Part shown: positions 51,062 through 61,171 of the stretch, piece by piece
Numbering within the stretch: the stretch's first letter is position 1
Layout: each line of letters starts with the position of its first letter
From: GCA-2748575 sp965222725
Lineage (GTDB): Bacteria > Pseudomonadota > Gammaproteobacteria > Pseudomonadales > Ketobacteraceae
Length of the DNA: 64,000 bases
Reading direction: 5' to 3'
NCBI GenBank assembly: GCA_965222725.1
Contig: OZ244969.1
Coordinates: 124,001-188,000 of the forward strand
Position numbers and translations under genes: made by a program
Notes under the pieces: generated by a model
The model's database searches: none
Told to the model about the DNA's origin: nothing
Seen by the model: only the letters and a program-made list of their open reading frames with translations

Positions 51062-53773
51062 ATGCCAGGCCGAATGTCTACCAACAAAATACGAAACCTG
51101 AAACTGAAAAACGCCGCTCTGGCGATGGCCATTGCCATGGCAAGCCAGAACACACTGGCAGACGGGCGCCTGGAAGGCACCCTCACCAGCGCACAAAAAC
51201 AGGTTGCCCTGCAAGGGGCAGTGGTTCGCATCAAAGAACTGAACCTGGAAACAGTTACCCGTCGCGATGGCAGTTTTGTTTTTCCGTCGTTGACTGCAGG
51301 CACCTATACCCTGACTGTGGAATACATAGGGGCCCCCACCATTACCCGCTCCTTCACTGTCGATGACGATGCCACTGAAACACTCAACATCAAACTGGGA
51401 GCCGATTCACCCGCACTTGAACAGGTACTGGTATTGGGCCAGGCCGCCAGCATGAATAAGGCTCTCAACAAACAACGGGCAGCCAGCAACATCACCTCGG
51501 TGGTGGATGCCGATGCCATGGGGCAATTTCCTGACAGCAATCTGGCGGAATCCCTGCAACGGGTGCCTGGCGTATCGCTGGAGCGGGACCAGGGCGAAGG
51601 CCGCTTCATTCGCGTCAGAGGCCTGGGCAAGAACTTTAACGCCGTGAACATCAACGGCACCAAAATTCCTGCACCGGAATCGGATACCCGGGCAGTGGCG
51701 CTGGATGTGGTTCCCAACGACCTGGTGGAGTCCATTACCGTCACCAAGTCACTGACGCCTGACATGGATGCCGATTCTCTGGGCGGCTCAATTAACGTGG
51801 AAAGCCTGTCTGCCTTTGACCGGGACGGGCTTTACTACAAACTCAATGCAGAAAGCTCCTACGATGAGCACACCGGAGAAACCAGCCCCAAACTGGCAGC
51901 CACTATCAGCGATATTTTCAGTGTCGGCAACGGCAGCAACAACCTGGGGATCGTCGGCTCCATCAGCTGGTTTGACCGTGAGTTCGGCTCGGACAATGTG
52001 GAAACCGGCGGTGCCTGGGATCTTGACGATGAGCCGGTACTGGAAGAAATGGAGCAGCGCGACTACACCCTGAACCGGGAACGACTGGGCGCAGCCTTTA
52101 ATATCGACTATCGCCTGAACGCTAACAACGAAGTCTATCTGAAAACCCTGTACAGCGAATACAGCGACCAGGAAATCCGCTTGCTCAACAAATATGAAGT
52201 GGATGAGGATGAGGATACCGAAGAGGAATTTATCGCCGCCGCACGGGAGCTGAAAGACCGCGAGGAAACCCAGAAAATCATGTCCATGGTATTTGGCGGT
52301 ATTTCCTATCAACAGGACTGGACCTATGAATACAGCCTGGGAGTCAGCAAAGCGGAAGAAGACGAACCCATCCACGTAGACGCTGCAGTCTTCGAATCCG
52401 AATTCGATCTGTTCGGCTTCAGTGGCAGCCAAAAACCGCGCCCGGATACAACCCAGGCCATTCTTGACCCCAGCCTGTATGAATTTGCAGAGGCGGAGGT
52501 CAGCGGCAGCAAAACCACCGACAAGGAACAGAACGTCAAGCTGGATATCAGCAAGGATCTGGAAATTGCCGGCAATCCGGCCATTATCAGATTCGGCGGC
52601 AAAATCAGCCGCCGCGACAAAGACAGCGACACAACCAGCTATATCGTTGAAGCCGATGACCTGATACTGGCCGATGTGGCCTCCGGCAATGTGGATTATG
52701 ATCTGGGTAATTTTGGTCCGGGCATCAATGTGGGTGCATTGAACCGGATTCTTGCGCAACAGGAACGGGAGCTGGATATTGAAGCCTCCTTCAGCGAAGA
52801 CTATGCAATTAAAGAGGATATCAATGCCGCTTATCTGATGGGTACGGTTGATATCTCTGCGCTTCGGCTGATAGCCGGTGTGCGTTATGAAGGCACTAAG
52901 TACAGCGCCGACGGTTTCAGTTACGATGACGACAGCGAAACTGCTTCGGCACAGTCCTTTGACAATGACTATGATCACTGGCTGCCGGCACTGCATGCCC
53001 GCTACAAGCTGACAGACAAAACCACTGTCCGCGCCGCCTGGACCCACAGCGTGGTGCGCCCCACCTTTGAGCAGACCAGGCCGGGTGCCGTGGTGGAAGG
53101 CGATGAAATTGAACAGGGCAATCCGGACCTGGATCCGCTGGAATCCACCAACCTGGATCTGGGTATTGAGTACTACCCCGGTAGTGCCAGCGTAATTTCC
53201 GCCTTCCTGTTCTATAAACAGATCGATAATTTTATCTATGAAACCGAATTCACTGCCGATGATATCGATTTCACCACCTTTGAAAATGGCGATGGTGCAG
53301 ACCTTTATGGGGTGGAGTTGGCCTTTTCAAAACAGTTTACCGAACTGCCTGCACCCTGGAATGGCCTGCTTTTCAGTGCCAATGCCACCTACACAGACTC
53401 AGACGCGGAAATTGAAATTGACGGTAGCAAACGGGATATCCGGCTGCCGGGCCAGTCCGATCTGACATCCAACATCATGCTGGGCTATGAAACTGAACGT
53501 TTCGGCATTCGTCTGGCTGCCAATCACAAGTCGGATTACCTGGAAACCATCGGCGTCACAGACAATGACAACGAAGATGTGTTTGAAGACGATCACACCC
53601 AGATTGATCTGACGGCAAATTACTACCTGACCGACAGTTTGCAGATTACCTTTCAGGGCATAAATCTTAACGATGAAGCCTTCTACAAGTTTCAGAAGGA
53701 CGAAAAATATAACGCCCAGTACGAAGAATACGGGCCAACCTACAAACTGGGTATCGTCTACAGCAACTTCTGA
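51062..53773 (+). CDS. TonB-dependent receptor with CarboxypepD-like N-terminal domain
   Basis: 903 aa from the ATG at 51062 (GGGGAG at 9 nt). Signal peptide of about 33 residues ending SQNTLA, then a small beta domain (about 34-110: EGTLTSAQKQVALQGAVVRI to GTYTLTVEY), plug (SNLAESLQRVPGVSLERDQG, VRGLGKNFNAVNING), and a beta-barrel to the C-terminal Phe (YKLGIVYSNF). It belongs to the group with the regulatory-like extra N-terminal domain. It is followed by a phytase lipoprotein and a complete TonB-ExbBD set, so phytate or its lower phosphates are the likely cargo (inferred). Confidence 0.88.
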   Translation: MPGRMSTNKIRNLKLKNAALAMAIAMASQNTLADGRLEGTLTSAQKQVALQGAVVRIKELNLETVTRRDGSFVFPSLTAGTYTLTVEYIGAPTITRSFTVDDDATETLNIKLGADSPALEQVLVLGQAASMNKALNKQRAASNITSVVDADAMGQFPDSNLAESLQRVPGVSLERDQGEGRFIRVRGLGKNFNAVNINGTKIPAPESDTRAVALDVVPNDLVESITVTKSLTPDMDADSLGGSINVESLSAFDRDGLYYKLNAESSYDEHTGETSPKLAATISDIFSVGNGSNNLGIVGSISWFDREFGSDNVETGGAWDLDDEPVLEEMEQRDYTLNRERLGAAFNIDYRLNANNEVYLKTLYSEYSDQEIRLLNKYEVDEDEDTEEEFIAAARELKDREETQKIMSMVFGGISYQQDWTYEYSLGVSKAEEDEPIHVDAAVFESEFDLFGFSGSQKPRPDTTQAILDPSLYEFAEAEVSGSKTTDKEQNVKLDISKDLEIAGNPAIIRFGGKISRRDKDSDTTSYIVEADDLILADVASGNVDYDLGNFGPGINVGALNRILAQQERELDIEASFSEDYAIKEDINAAYLMGTVDISALRLIAGVRYEGTKYSADGFSYDDDSETASAQSFDNDYDHWLPALHARYKLTDKTTVRAAWTHSVVRPTFEQTRPGAVVEGDEIEQGNPDLDPLESTNLDLGIEYYPGSASVISAFLFYKQIDNFIYETEFTADDIDFTTFENGDGADLYGVELAFSKQFTELPAPWNGLLFSANATYTDSDAEIEIDGSKRDIRLPGQSDLTSNIMLGYETERFGIRLAANHKSDYLETIGVTDNDNEDVFEDDHTQIDLTANYYLTDSLQITFQGINLNDEAFYKFQKDEKYNAQYEEYGPTYKLGIVYSNF

Positions 53774-53822
53774 AGCCAGCGCGTCAGCAACTGTTCATAC
53801 ATTTATGGAATGAGGTCCTGTT

Positions 53823-53846
53823 GGCCTCCCTGAGAGGCCTTTTTTT
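53823..53846 (+). terminator. Terminator between receptor and phytase
   Basis: A 6-bp stem GGCCTC/GAGGCC (53823-53828, 53834-53839) is followed by seven T. It ends only 6 nt before the first ATG of the phytase frame. It should end most receptor transcripts and leaves no room for a second promoter, so the downstream genes depend on readthrough or on an internal promoter in the receptor gene. Confidence 0.85.
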
Positions 53847-53861
53847 AAGACAATGGTGATT

Positions 53862-55868
53862 ATGAAAAAAGTTTCCGCATTTACCTTCGCATGTTTACTC
53901 CCGATGCTGTGCGCATCCGGCTGCACCCAGACACAACCGGGTGCCGGTACACAGCAGACCACCGCTGGAACAGACATCAGCAGTGAAGCGCTGCAAGCAG
54001 ATCCGCTGCAGCTTGATACCGGCAGTGCCATTGAAGGCGAAGCCGCCCTCAGCCTGCGACACAACGGCAAGACCTTCTGGCTGGCCACCAGCGAATCTGC
54101 GGGATTGTTATTGCAAACGCCCCAGGGTTCCCGGCACAGCCTGAGACAAAGTGTTGAACTGCTGGATATTCGCCCGCAGGTCAGCATTGACGATCAGGTA
54201 CAACCACTGGGGATCAGCTTTGACCAGAACAAGGGTGAACTCTTTATGTTCACTGTTGATTACCGTCAGGGGCAACTCCGCGAACTGGCCATCCTGAACA
54301 CCGGGCCGATAGAACCCGAAGGGCTCTGTCTGCAGCAAACCCCTCAGGGCCATGTATTCGCCTTTCTGCTGGATGGTGCCGGTGGCGTACTCCACTATTT
54401 GCTGGTGGATGGTGAGCGCCGGCAACTGGCGCCCGTTGAAATCCGCCGTTTCAATGCCACACCGGGAAGTGTTGCCTGTGCGGTGGATGATGACCGGGAA
54501 CGGCTTTACATACTGGAAGAGGGCTTTGGCATCTGGTCCTACAGCGCGGGAGCGGAAACAGATCCCGACCGCTTGCCGTTTCAGCTCATTAAACCTTATG
54601 GCAAATACCTTGATTCTGTGAGCGGGCTTGCCATTCATAATGGCCTGCTGGCAACCCTGGATTCTGATAATGCCCGGTCGCTGATATTCGACACCCATCA
54701 ATCCCGACTGATCAGGGCCATCACCTTTTCCGGAGTAACAGCACCGGAAAGCGTGACGCTGACCGACAGCGCCAAACCGGACCATTTACAACTCACGCTT
54801 TATGATGCCGGGCAGGATAACTACCGGACTGGCGATTTTTTTCTGGAACAGCCGTCACGCATGCAGGTAAAAAACCTTCCGGAAGTTCAGGCGCTGGTGG
54901 AAACCGAACCCATGGGCAAATTCGGCGATGTGGCGGACGACCCGGCCATCTGGGTCAATGAAGCCGATCCGGATAACAGCCGGATTCTGGGCACCAACAA
55001 AAAATCCGGTTTGCATGTCTACGATCTGCACGGAAAGGAACTGCAGTACTTCCCCACCGGGCGCCTTAACAATGTGGATTTAAGATCCGGCGTGGCCATG
55101 GGAGACCAGTCCGTGGCGATCGCTGCAGCGAGCAATCGTAATGACAACAGTATTGCCCTGTTTGTTATCGATCACACGGGTCAGGTAACAGCTCATCCGG
55201 GCATTCCCACCGGACTGGTGGAAGTCTACGGGCTCTGCACCTATCGTGATAAAAGCGGCCGGTTTTTCGTTTTCGTGAACGACAAAGACGGCACCTTTCA
55301 GCAATGGCAGGTCAGCTATGACGCGGCCAGCGGATTTACCGGATCACTGGTACGCTCCTTTGCAACGGAGTCCCAGCCGGAAGGCTGCGTCGTGAATGAC
55401 GTAACGGGTAGCAAGGATCAACTGTTTATCGGCGAAGAGGACAAGGGTATCTGGGTGACCTCTGCGAACCCTGAATCCGTGGCACGCCTGCAATCTGTCA
55501 TCAAGGTCAGTGAGTTTGATGCGGACAGCCCGCTGGTTGCGGACGTGGAAGGCCTTGCCATTTTCTACGGCAACAACCGCAACTATCTGGTGGTATCCAG
55601 CCAGGGGAATGACAGCTATCTGTTGTTTGATACCGAGCCACCTTACGCCTATGCGGGCGGTTTCAGGATTGCAATGAGCGTTGCACAGGGAATCGACGGC
55701 GCATCGGAAACCGACGGTCTTGATGTGGTTGCACAGGGGCTGCCGGCACCATTTGCCGAAGGCATGCTGGTGGTTCAGGACGGTCGCAATGTCATGCCGC
55801 AACAGGGGCAGAACTTCAAGTATGTTCCCTGGCAACAGATTCGCGAAGCCCTGTCACTGGCACCCTGA
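53862..55868 (+). CDS. Beta-propeller phytase, two-domain lipoprotein
   Basis: 668 aa from the ATG at 53862 (MKKVSAF); an ATG three codons earlier is possible. The signal peptide ends with an ASGC lipobox, so it is a membrane lipoprotein. The C-terminal half (about 340-660) is a full 3-phytase propeller with the usual acidic calcium/phosphate motifs: DDPAIWVN, RNDNSIALF, VNDKDGTFQQW, SQPEGCVVND, ADVEGLAIF and ASETDGLDVV. The N-terminal half (about 45-330) is a weaker copy of the fold, as in known dual-domain phytases. It cleaves phosphate from phytate near the receptor. Confidence 0.92.
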   Translation: MKKVSAFTFACLLPMLCASGCTQTQPGAGTQQTTAGTDISSEALQADPLQLDTGSAIEGEAALSLRHNGKTFWLATSESAGLLLQTPQGSRHSLRQSVELLDIRPQVSIDDQVQPLGISFDQNKGELFMFTVDYRQGQLRELAILNTGPIEPEGLCLQQTPQGHVFAFLLDGAGGVLHYLLVDGERRQLAPVEIRRFNATPGSVACAVDDDRERLYILEEGFGIWSYSAGAETDPDRLPFQLIKPYGKYLDSVSGLAIHNGLLATLDSDNARSLIFDTHQSRLIRAITFSGVTAPESVTLTDSAKPDHLQLTLYDAGQDNYRTGDFFLEQPSRMQVKNLPEVQALVETEPMGKFGDVADDPAIWVNEADPDNSRILGTNKKSGLHVYDLHGKELQYFPTGRLNNVDLRSGVAMGDQSVAIAAASNRNDNSIALFVIDHTGQVTAHPGIPTGLVEVYGLCTYRDKSGRFFVFVNDKDGTFQQWQVSYDAASGFTGSLVRSFATESQPEGCVVNDVTGSKDQLFIGEEDKGIWVTSANPESVARLQSVIKVSEFDADSPLVADVEGLAIFYGNNRNYLVVSSQGNDSYLLFDTEPPYAYAGGFRIAMSVAQGIDGASETDGLDVVAQGLPAPFAEGMLVVQDGRNVMPQQGQNFKYVPWQQIREALSLAP

Positions 55869-55884
55869 ATAAAACGGATTCTCC

Positions 55885-56679
55885 ATGAAAGTACTCATAG
55901 TCACCGGATTGTTGCTGGCGTCTCTGCCGGCAACAGCCACACCGGCCCCTGAAACACAACTGCACCAGCTGACGGAGACGGGAATATCCAGATCCCGGAC
56001 GGAGCAAAAAGTCCAGCAACAGGTGGACCAGCTGCACAGTGACCAGCAATCGCTGGAAGCCGATTACCGGCACCTGCTGAAAGTCACCGACGGCATTCAC
56101 TCTTATAACCAGGTCCTGGAGCAACAAATTAATCAGCAGCAAAGAGACATCAGCCAGCTTCAGCAGGGTATAAAAGACGCTGCACAAATGGAGCGCCAGA
56201 TCATTCCCCTGCTGCGCCGCATGGTGAGTTCCCTGGAAGCCTTTGTGGAACTGGATATGCCGTTTCTGGTGACAGAGCGCCGCTTCCGGGTACAGGAACT
56301 GCAACAGCTCATCACCAGAGCCGATATCAGCACGGCAGAAAAAATGCGTCGCGTATTGCAGGCCTGCCAGATCGAGAACGACTATGGCCGCACTCTGGAA
56401 GCTTACCGGGACCAGATTGACATCAACGGCGAGCTCATTGCCGCCGACTTTTTGCGGGTGGGACGAGTCGCACTGATGTATCAGACGCTGGATGGCCAAC
56501 ACACCGGTGTCTGGCATCAGCCAACCGCTGCCTGGATTCCACGAAACGATCACCGCTTTCGGCAAAGCCTGCGCCAGGGCCTGAAAATGGCTCGCAAACA
56601 AGTGGCCCCCGAGCTATTACCGGTACCCGTTTTCTCCCAGGCAAGCGTCAACCAGGCCCAGGGGAGCCGTCACCCATGA
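55885..56679 (+). CDS. DUF3450 periplasmic coiled-coil protein
   Basis: 264 aa. Signal peptide (VTGLLLASLPATATPA), then a long coiled coil (about 30-130, rich in Q/E/L), then the conserved DUF3450 part: RRMVSSLEAFVELDMPF and TAEKMRRVLQACQIENDYGR. The family is found almost only with Ton-type ExbB/ExbD genes, and its role is unknown. Its stop overlaps the next start by 4 bp (ATGA). Confidence 0.9.
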   Translation: MKVLIVTGLLLASLPATATPAPETQLHQLTETGISRSRTEQKVQQQVDQLHSDQQSLEADYRHLLKVTDGIHSYNQVLEQQINQQQRDISQLQQGIKDAAQMERQIIPLLRRMVSSLEAFVELDMPFLVTERRFRVQELQQLITRADISTAEKMRRVLQACQIENDYGRTLEAYRDQIDINGELIAADFLRVGRVALMYQTLDGQHTGVWHQPTAAWIPRNDHRFRQSLRQGLKMARKQVAPELLPVPVFSQASVNQAQGSRHP

Positions 56680-58061
56680 AGCCACTGATTTTTCCTCACC
56701 GCACTGCCCGGAAATACCTGATGGTCCTTGTTATCGGACTGCTTGCGTCAGGCCCGGTGCACGCCCAGGACAAGCCACTGTCACTGGAGCAGTTGCTGCA
56801 CCAGGTGCAACAGGGTCAATGGCATGACCGGAAAACCCAGGAGCGCCGCCTGCGCACCTTCCGGGAACAAAAAACTGAACAGGCCAGGCTGTTGCAAGAC
56901 CTCAGGCATGAGGAACAACGCCTGGTATCACAAAGCCAGCAACTGGAACAGCGCTTCGCCGACAACCGGGAAACCGTCAGCGAACTTCAAAGCCGGCTAG
57001 AAGAACGCCTGGGGGATATGAAAGAGCTGTTCGGTGTGCTGCAGCAAAGCAGCAGCGAATCCCGGTCCACGTTCGTCAATTCACCCACAGAGCTGCAGTT
57101 TCCCGAACGCAGCCAGTTTCTGGCACGGTTTGAATCCCGCATGAGCAAAACCACTGAGCTGCCCGGTATCGCAGATATTGAACGTCTCTGGTTTGAACTG
57201 ATACGGGAAGCCAGAGAGTCCGGCCGGGTGGTAACCTTCTCCGGATCAGTCATTAACGCTGAGGGCCGGCAGGAAACCGCAGACATTACCCGCATCGGGC
57301 TGTTCAACCTGGCGCACGGCAATACTTACCTGCAATACGTGCCGGAAACCGGACAAGCCGTAGCACTGCAACGCCAGCCGGCACAAAGCCACACCAACAG
57401 CCTCAGCGGATTGAACTCAACCAGTGACGCAGGATCGCTGGTAACCATTGATCCCACCCGCGGACAATTGCTGTCGATGCTGATCGAAATTCCGGACTGG
57501 CAAGAGCGCTTGCAACAGGGCGGCTATATCGGCTGGGCCATTCTGCTGGTGGGGCTGATCGCACTCGTTGTTACTCTGGAACGCTACGTCGCCTTATCCC
57601 GGATCACCCGCAAGGTTCAGCATCAGCTCAACCGGTCAGACGCCGACACCGGCAACCCGCTGGGACGCCTGCTTCACACCGGGGAATCCTGTGCCCACTG
57701 CGATCTGGAAACCCTGGAGCTGAAACTGGGTGAACAACTCCTGCAGGAATTGCCCCGGCTGCAGCAGCGCTTACTGGTGATCAAGGTTATTACCGTTATT
57801 GCGCCGCTGATGGGGCTACTGGGCACGGTCACCGGCATGATTTTCACTTTTCAGGCCATTACCCTGTTTGGCACCGGCGATCCGAAACTGATGGCAGGCG
57901 GTATTTCCCAGGCGCTGGTCACCACCGTTATGGGGCTGGCCGTTGCCATTCCCGGATTGTTGATGCATACGCTGGTGAGCACCAGAGCCAGAAAAATCGG
58001 CCAGATTCTGGAAGAACAGGCCGCAGGCATGATTGCCGAAAGAGCACTGGCAACCGCCTGA
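56676..58061 (+). CDS. MotA/TolQ/ExbB-type channel protein with periplasmic coiled coil
   Basis: 461 aa. Signal peptide to about residue 31 (LLASGPVHAQD), a periplasmic coiled coil (about 55-125), a beta-rich part (about 160-250) and then the ExbB proton-channel module with three membrane helices (about 285-305, 370-400 and 420-445; VITVIAPLMGLLGTVTGMI). This long form with an N-terminal extension is typical of DUF3450-linked Ton systems. It would conduct protons together with ExbD. Confidence 0.9.
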   Translation: MKPLIFPHRTARKYLMVLVIGLLASGPVHAQDKPLSLEQLLHQVQQGQWHDRKTQERRLRTFREQKTEQARLLQDLRHEEQRLVSQSQQLEQRFADNRETVSELQSRLEERLGDMKELFGVLQQSSSESRSTFVNSPTELQFPERSQFLARFESRMSKTTELPGIADIERLWFELIREARESGRVVTFSGSVINAEGRQETADITRIGLFNLAHGNTYLQYVPETGQAVALQRQPAQSHTNSLSGLNSTSDAGSLVTIDPTRGQLLSMLIEIPDWQERLQQGGYIGWAILLVGLIALVVTLERYVALSRITRKVQHQLNRSDADTGNPLGRLLHTGESCAHCDLETLELKLGEQLLQELPRLQQRLLVIKVITVIAPLMGLLGTVTGMIFTFQAITLFGTGDPKLMAGGISQALVTTVMGLAVAIPGLLMHTLVSTRARKIGQILEEQAAGMIAERALATA

Positions 58062-58071
58062 GGAGCAGCCC

Positions 58072-58644
58072 GTGAATGCCATGCTGAGTTTTCTTGATCA
58101 ATTGCGGGAGTTTCTGGCCACCGGCGGGCCGGTGCTCTGGGTTATCCTTGGAGTAACCTTCTGGATGTGGAGCCTGATACTGGAACGACTGAGCTACCTG
58201 TGGCTGACCTACCCGGGCACCCGCCGCAAGTTGCTGCAAGTCTGGCAATCACTGGCAACAGATCAGTTACACCGGCAGCCGGCGCGGCAGAAAAAATGGC
58301 TGGCGGACAAGCTGCGGGCACGCCTTGTGTCCAGTGCCGGCCTAGGCCTGCAGAAACATACGGATTTTATTATCGCACTGGTTGCCATCTGCCCTCTGCT
58401 GGGACTGTTCGGCACCGTACTGGGCATGCTGGAAGTCTTCGACATCATGTCCCACCTGGGCGGCCACAATGTTCGCAGCACCGCCGCCGGCGTTTCCAAA
58501 GCCACCATCACCACCATGGCGGGCATGGTGGCAGCATTGCCCGGTGTTGTGGCCGGCACTTATCTTAAACGTCGCATTCAACACGAAAGGTTATTGCTGA
58601 CGGATCTTATGACACTGGACACATCCGGGAGGCCACTCCAATGA
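58072..58644 (+). CDS. exbB: ExbB-type proton-channel protein
   Basis: 190 aa from a GTG at 58072, chosen because AGGAG at 58061-58065 is 6 nt away. The ATG at 58081 is 15 nt from it. Three membrane helices are seen: VLWVILGVTFWMWSLIL, IIALVAICPLLGLFGTVLGM and KATITTMAGMVAALPGVVAG. It forms the energising complex with ExbD and TonB. It is the second ExbB-like gene of the operon, 10 bp after the longer one. Confidence 0.92.
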   Translation: MNAMLSFLDQLREFLATGGPVLWVILGVTFWMWSLILERLSYLWLTYPGTRRKLLQVWQSLATDQLHRQPARQKKWLADKLRARLVSSAGLGLQKHTDFIIALVAICPLLGLFGTVLGMLEVFDIMSHLGGHNVRSTAAGVSKATITTMAGMVAALPGVVAGTYLKRRIQHERLLLTDLMTLDTSGRPLQ

Positions 58645-59051
58645 AACGATTCTCCTGGCAACAGCATCAGGGTGAAGAGGAACTCGCCGTTGATATCACG
58701 CCGATGCTGGACGTGGTTTTTATACTGCTGATTTTTTTTATTGTAACCGCCTCTTTTGTCAAAGAGTCCGGCATTGACGTCAGCCGGCCCCAGGCACAAA
58801 CGGCCGTAAATCAGGACAGTGCCACCATTATGGTGGGCATCAGATCAGATGACTCCGTGTGGATCGCCAACCGAAAACTGGCCATCAGCAATGTCAGGCC
58901 CACACTGGAACGACTCCATGCGGAGAACCCCCAGGGCGGTGTGGTCATTCAGGCCGACAAGGATTCCCGCACGGAAATTCTGGTAGGCGTGATGGACGCG
59001 GCCCGGGCCGCCGGTATTGAGGACGTAGCCATTGCCAGCAGCAAATCCTGA
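58641..59051 (+). CDS. exbD: ExbD/TolR-type protein
   Basis: 136 aa. One N-terminal membrane helix with the proton-carrying Asp (D24 in ITPMLDVVFILLIFF), then the periplasmic domain (VVIQADKDSRTEILVGVMD). Its ATG overlaps the exbB stop (ATGA), so the two are coupled. Confidence 0.93.
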   Translation: MKRFSWQQHQGEEELAVDITPMLDVVFILLIFFIVTASFVKESGIDVSRPQAQTAVNQDSATIMVGIRSDDSVWIANRKLAISNVRPTLERLHAENPQGGVVIQADKDSRTEILVGVMDAARAAGIEDVAIASSKS

Positions 59052-59718
59052 ATCAACCCCGCTGCCGGAATTGGGCTCACTGCAACAGGCCATAGCCTTC
59101 CGTGATGGCTTCCGGTGGCCGTTACTCGCCCCCGCGCTGCTCACCACCGTTGCCATCTGTGCACTGATGGTGGCACTGATCAGTACACCACAAGGCAAAC
59201 TGGCGGAGCGTGCCACGGGATACACACTGGATTTTGTGCGGGTGAAACGTCCGGAAACCGTGAAACCCAGAGAAACCAAACCGGACAAGCCGCAGCCGCC
59301 GGCAGTGGCACCGCCGCCACCCATGGCAATCACAACACAGGCGCCGCAGGTGAGCACTGAAAAAATTCCTCTGGATATCAGCACACCAGTGCCGGGCATC
59401 AATATCAGTGGCGTGGGTTTTAATATGGGCGCCGTGCAAGAGGCTGAGTACCTGCCCATTGTAAAGATTGCGCCAACCTACCCTGGCCGGGCGCTCAACA
59501 AAGGATTGCAGGGGCACTGTACCGTGGAGTACACGGTTACCACCGCCGGTACCACCAGGGACATCCATGTTGTTGAGGACGATTGCAGCCATTTTCTTTT
59601 TAAACGTGCCTCAATCGAAGCGGCACAGAAATTTCGCTACCAGCCCAAGGTAATCAACGGAAAAGCCGTTGAGGTGCCCGGTATTCGCAACCGCTTCCTG
59701 TATCAGCTGGAGCAATAG
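59032..59718 (+). CDS. tonB: TonB energy-transducer protein
   Basis: 228 aa. One membrane helix (about 30-52), a Pro/Lys-rich linker (KRPETVKPRETKPDKPQPP and APPPP) and the C-terminal TonB domain (IAPTYPGRALNKGLQGHCTV, QKFRYQPKVINGKAVEVPG). The start is TTG at 59032, supported by GAGGA at 59019-59023, and the gene overlaps exbD by 20 bp. It delivers proton-motive energy to the receptor encoded at 51062. Confidence 0.9.
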   Translation: MPAANPESTPLPELGSLQQAIAFRDGFRWPLLAPALLTTVAICALMVALISTPQGKLAERATGYTLDFVRVKRPETVKPRETKPDKPQPPAVAPPPPMAITTQAPQVSTEKIPLDISTPVPGINISGVGFNMGAVQEAEYLPIVKIAPTYPGRALNKGLQGHCTVEYTVTTAGTTRDIHVVEDDCSHFLFKRASIEAAQKFRYQPKVINGKAVEVPGIRNRFLYQLEQ

Positions 59719-59747
59719 TCGCCAACAATGACCATCAGCCACACATC

Positions 59748-61166
59748 ATGAAAACTATGCCATTTAACGGAACCCGCTTAACCGTCAATTACCCGAAAGC
59801 CTCATTCCGATGCGGGCCCCTGACAGCCAGGATTCCGGGAGGTTCTGCCTGCTCGAACTTCCTTTCAGGTTGCTTTTCATTTGCCCTTTCATTTTCCGTT
59901 GCCAGTGTGCTGGCGTTGGTCCTGAGCTGGTCGATCTCGCCGGTAGCACAGGCGAACACTAAGGGCGCTTTTGCATTAAGCCAGCAGCTGTACAACCAAC
60001 TGGAAAAAGTACAGGCGATGATTGCGGAAGGCCAGCACGCCAACGCAACCGGCGAACTGAACTCCCTGCGCAGTAAAAACACCCTGTCAGGCTACGAAAA
60101 AGCACAGGTTTGGAATCTGACTGCTTACAACTTTTACCTTCAGAACGATTTTGCTGCTGCAGTTAATGCCTATACTCAGGTGCTGCAGCAACCGGAAATT
60201 CCCGCAGGTCTGGCTATCAGCACATACAAGACCCTGGCCCAGCTGCACTACAGCCTGAATCAGTTTGATGACGCCATTTCCCGGCTTGACCAGCTGGCAA
60301 AGCAGGTGCGCCCCGATGCCGGACTCCTGTTTCTGAAGGCCCATTGCCATTACCAGCTGGAGCAGTACCCGGCTGCCATCCGAATCACGCAACAACTGGT
60401 AACAAGCCACCATCATTCTCCGCAAGCCATACCACAGGAAAACTGGCTCACACTTTTACAGGCCAGCTATCACCAGTTGCATGACTACCCGGGAATGGTG
60501 CAAGCCCTGGAACTGCTGGTGAGCTACTACCCCCGCAGACAACACCTGCTGACACTGGCCTCTGTCTACAGTCAGACAGAAGCCTCCCTGAAGCAACTGG
60601 CACTGCTGGAAAGCCTTTGGGACAACCGGCAATTGACTGAAGCTGTACACATCAGCAACCTGGTGGCTTTGCACCTGCAGGCGGGCGCGCCCTATAAGGC
60701 AGCCGTGGTGCTGGATTCGGCAATGGCAGAGGGGCACATGGAAAGCAGCGTCGAAAACCGCAAACGGCTGGCACAAACATGGCTGCTGGCGAAGGAAGAA
60801 ACCCGCGCCATAAACACTCTGGAGTCCGCATTGAAATCCCCGGGAAACAGCGAAGAACCGATTCCGTTATCTGAACTTTGCCTTATGCTGGGCCAGCTTT
60901 ATTTTGCCCGGCAGGAATGGCAAAACAGTCTCGGGCTGCTGCAACAATGCCCCGGCAATGACAGCTCCGGAATCGCGAGAACCAACCTGATGGCCGGCAT
61001 AGCCCATCTTAACCTGCACCAGTTTGATCAGGCTCGGGCACGGCTGCAACGGGCAGCAGACCACCCGGAATTTAACATCCAGGCAAGCCAGTGGCTGGCT
61101 TACCGGGAGCGGGAGCTTACCCGCAAACAACAACTGGCACGCCTTGCGGCATCAGCGGAGAGGTAA
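59748..61166 (+). CDS. Exported tetratricopeptide-repeat protein
   Basis: 472 aa. After a hydrophobic export segment (about 43-68, ending SPVAQA) the protein is made of TPR-like helical pairs (GYEKAQVWNLTAYNFYLQND, ISTYKTLAQLHYSLNQFDDA, LFLKAHCHYQLEQYPAAI). The N-terminal ~40 residues before the hydrophobic stretch are unusual for a signal peptide, and no ribosome site is seen for 59748, so the true start may be further downstream. Similar TPR proteins follow TonB in DUF3450-type Ton loci. It is probably a periplasmic scaffold. Confidence 0.82.
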   Translation: MKTMPFNGTRLTVNYPKASFRCGPLTARIPGGSACSNFLSGCFSFALSFSVASVLALVLSWSISPVAQANTKGAFALSQQLYNQLEKVQAMIAEGQHANATGELNSLRSKNTLSGYEKAQVWNLTAYNFYLQNDFAAAVNAYTQVLQQPEIPAGLAISTYKTLAQLHYSLNQFDDAISRLDQLAKQVRPDAGLLFLKAHCHYQLEQYPAAIRITQQLVTSHHHSPQAIPQENWLTLLQASYHQLHDYPGMVQALELLVSYYPRRQHLLTLASVYSQTEASLKQLALLESLWDNRQLTEAVHISNLVALHLQAGAPYKAAVVLDSAMAEGHMESSVENRKRLAQTWLLAKEETRAINTLESALKSPGNSEEPIPLSELCLMLGQLYFARQEWQNSLGLLQQCPGNDSSGIARTNLMAGIAHLNLHQFDQARARLQRAADHPEFNIQASQWLAYRERELTRKQQLARLAASAER

Positions 61167-61171
61167 AGCTC

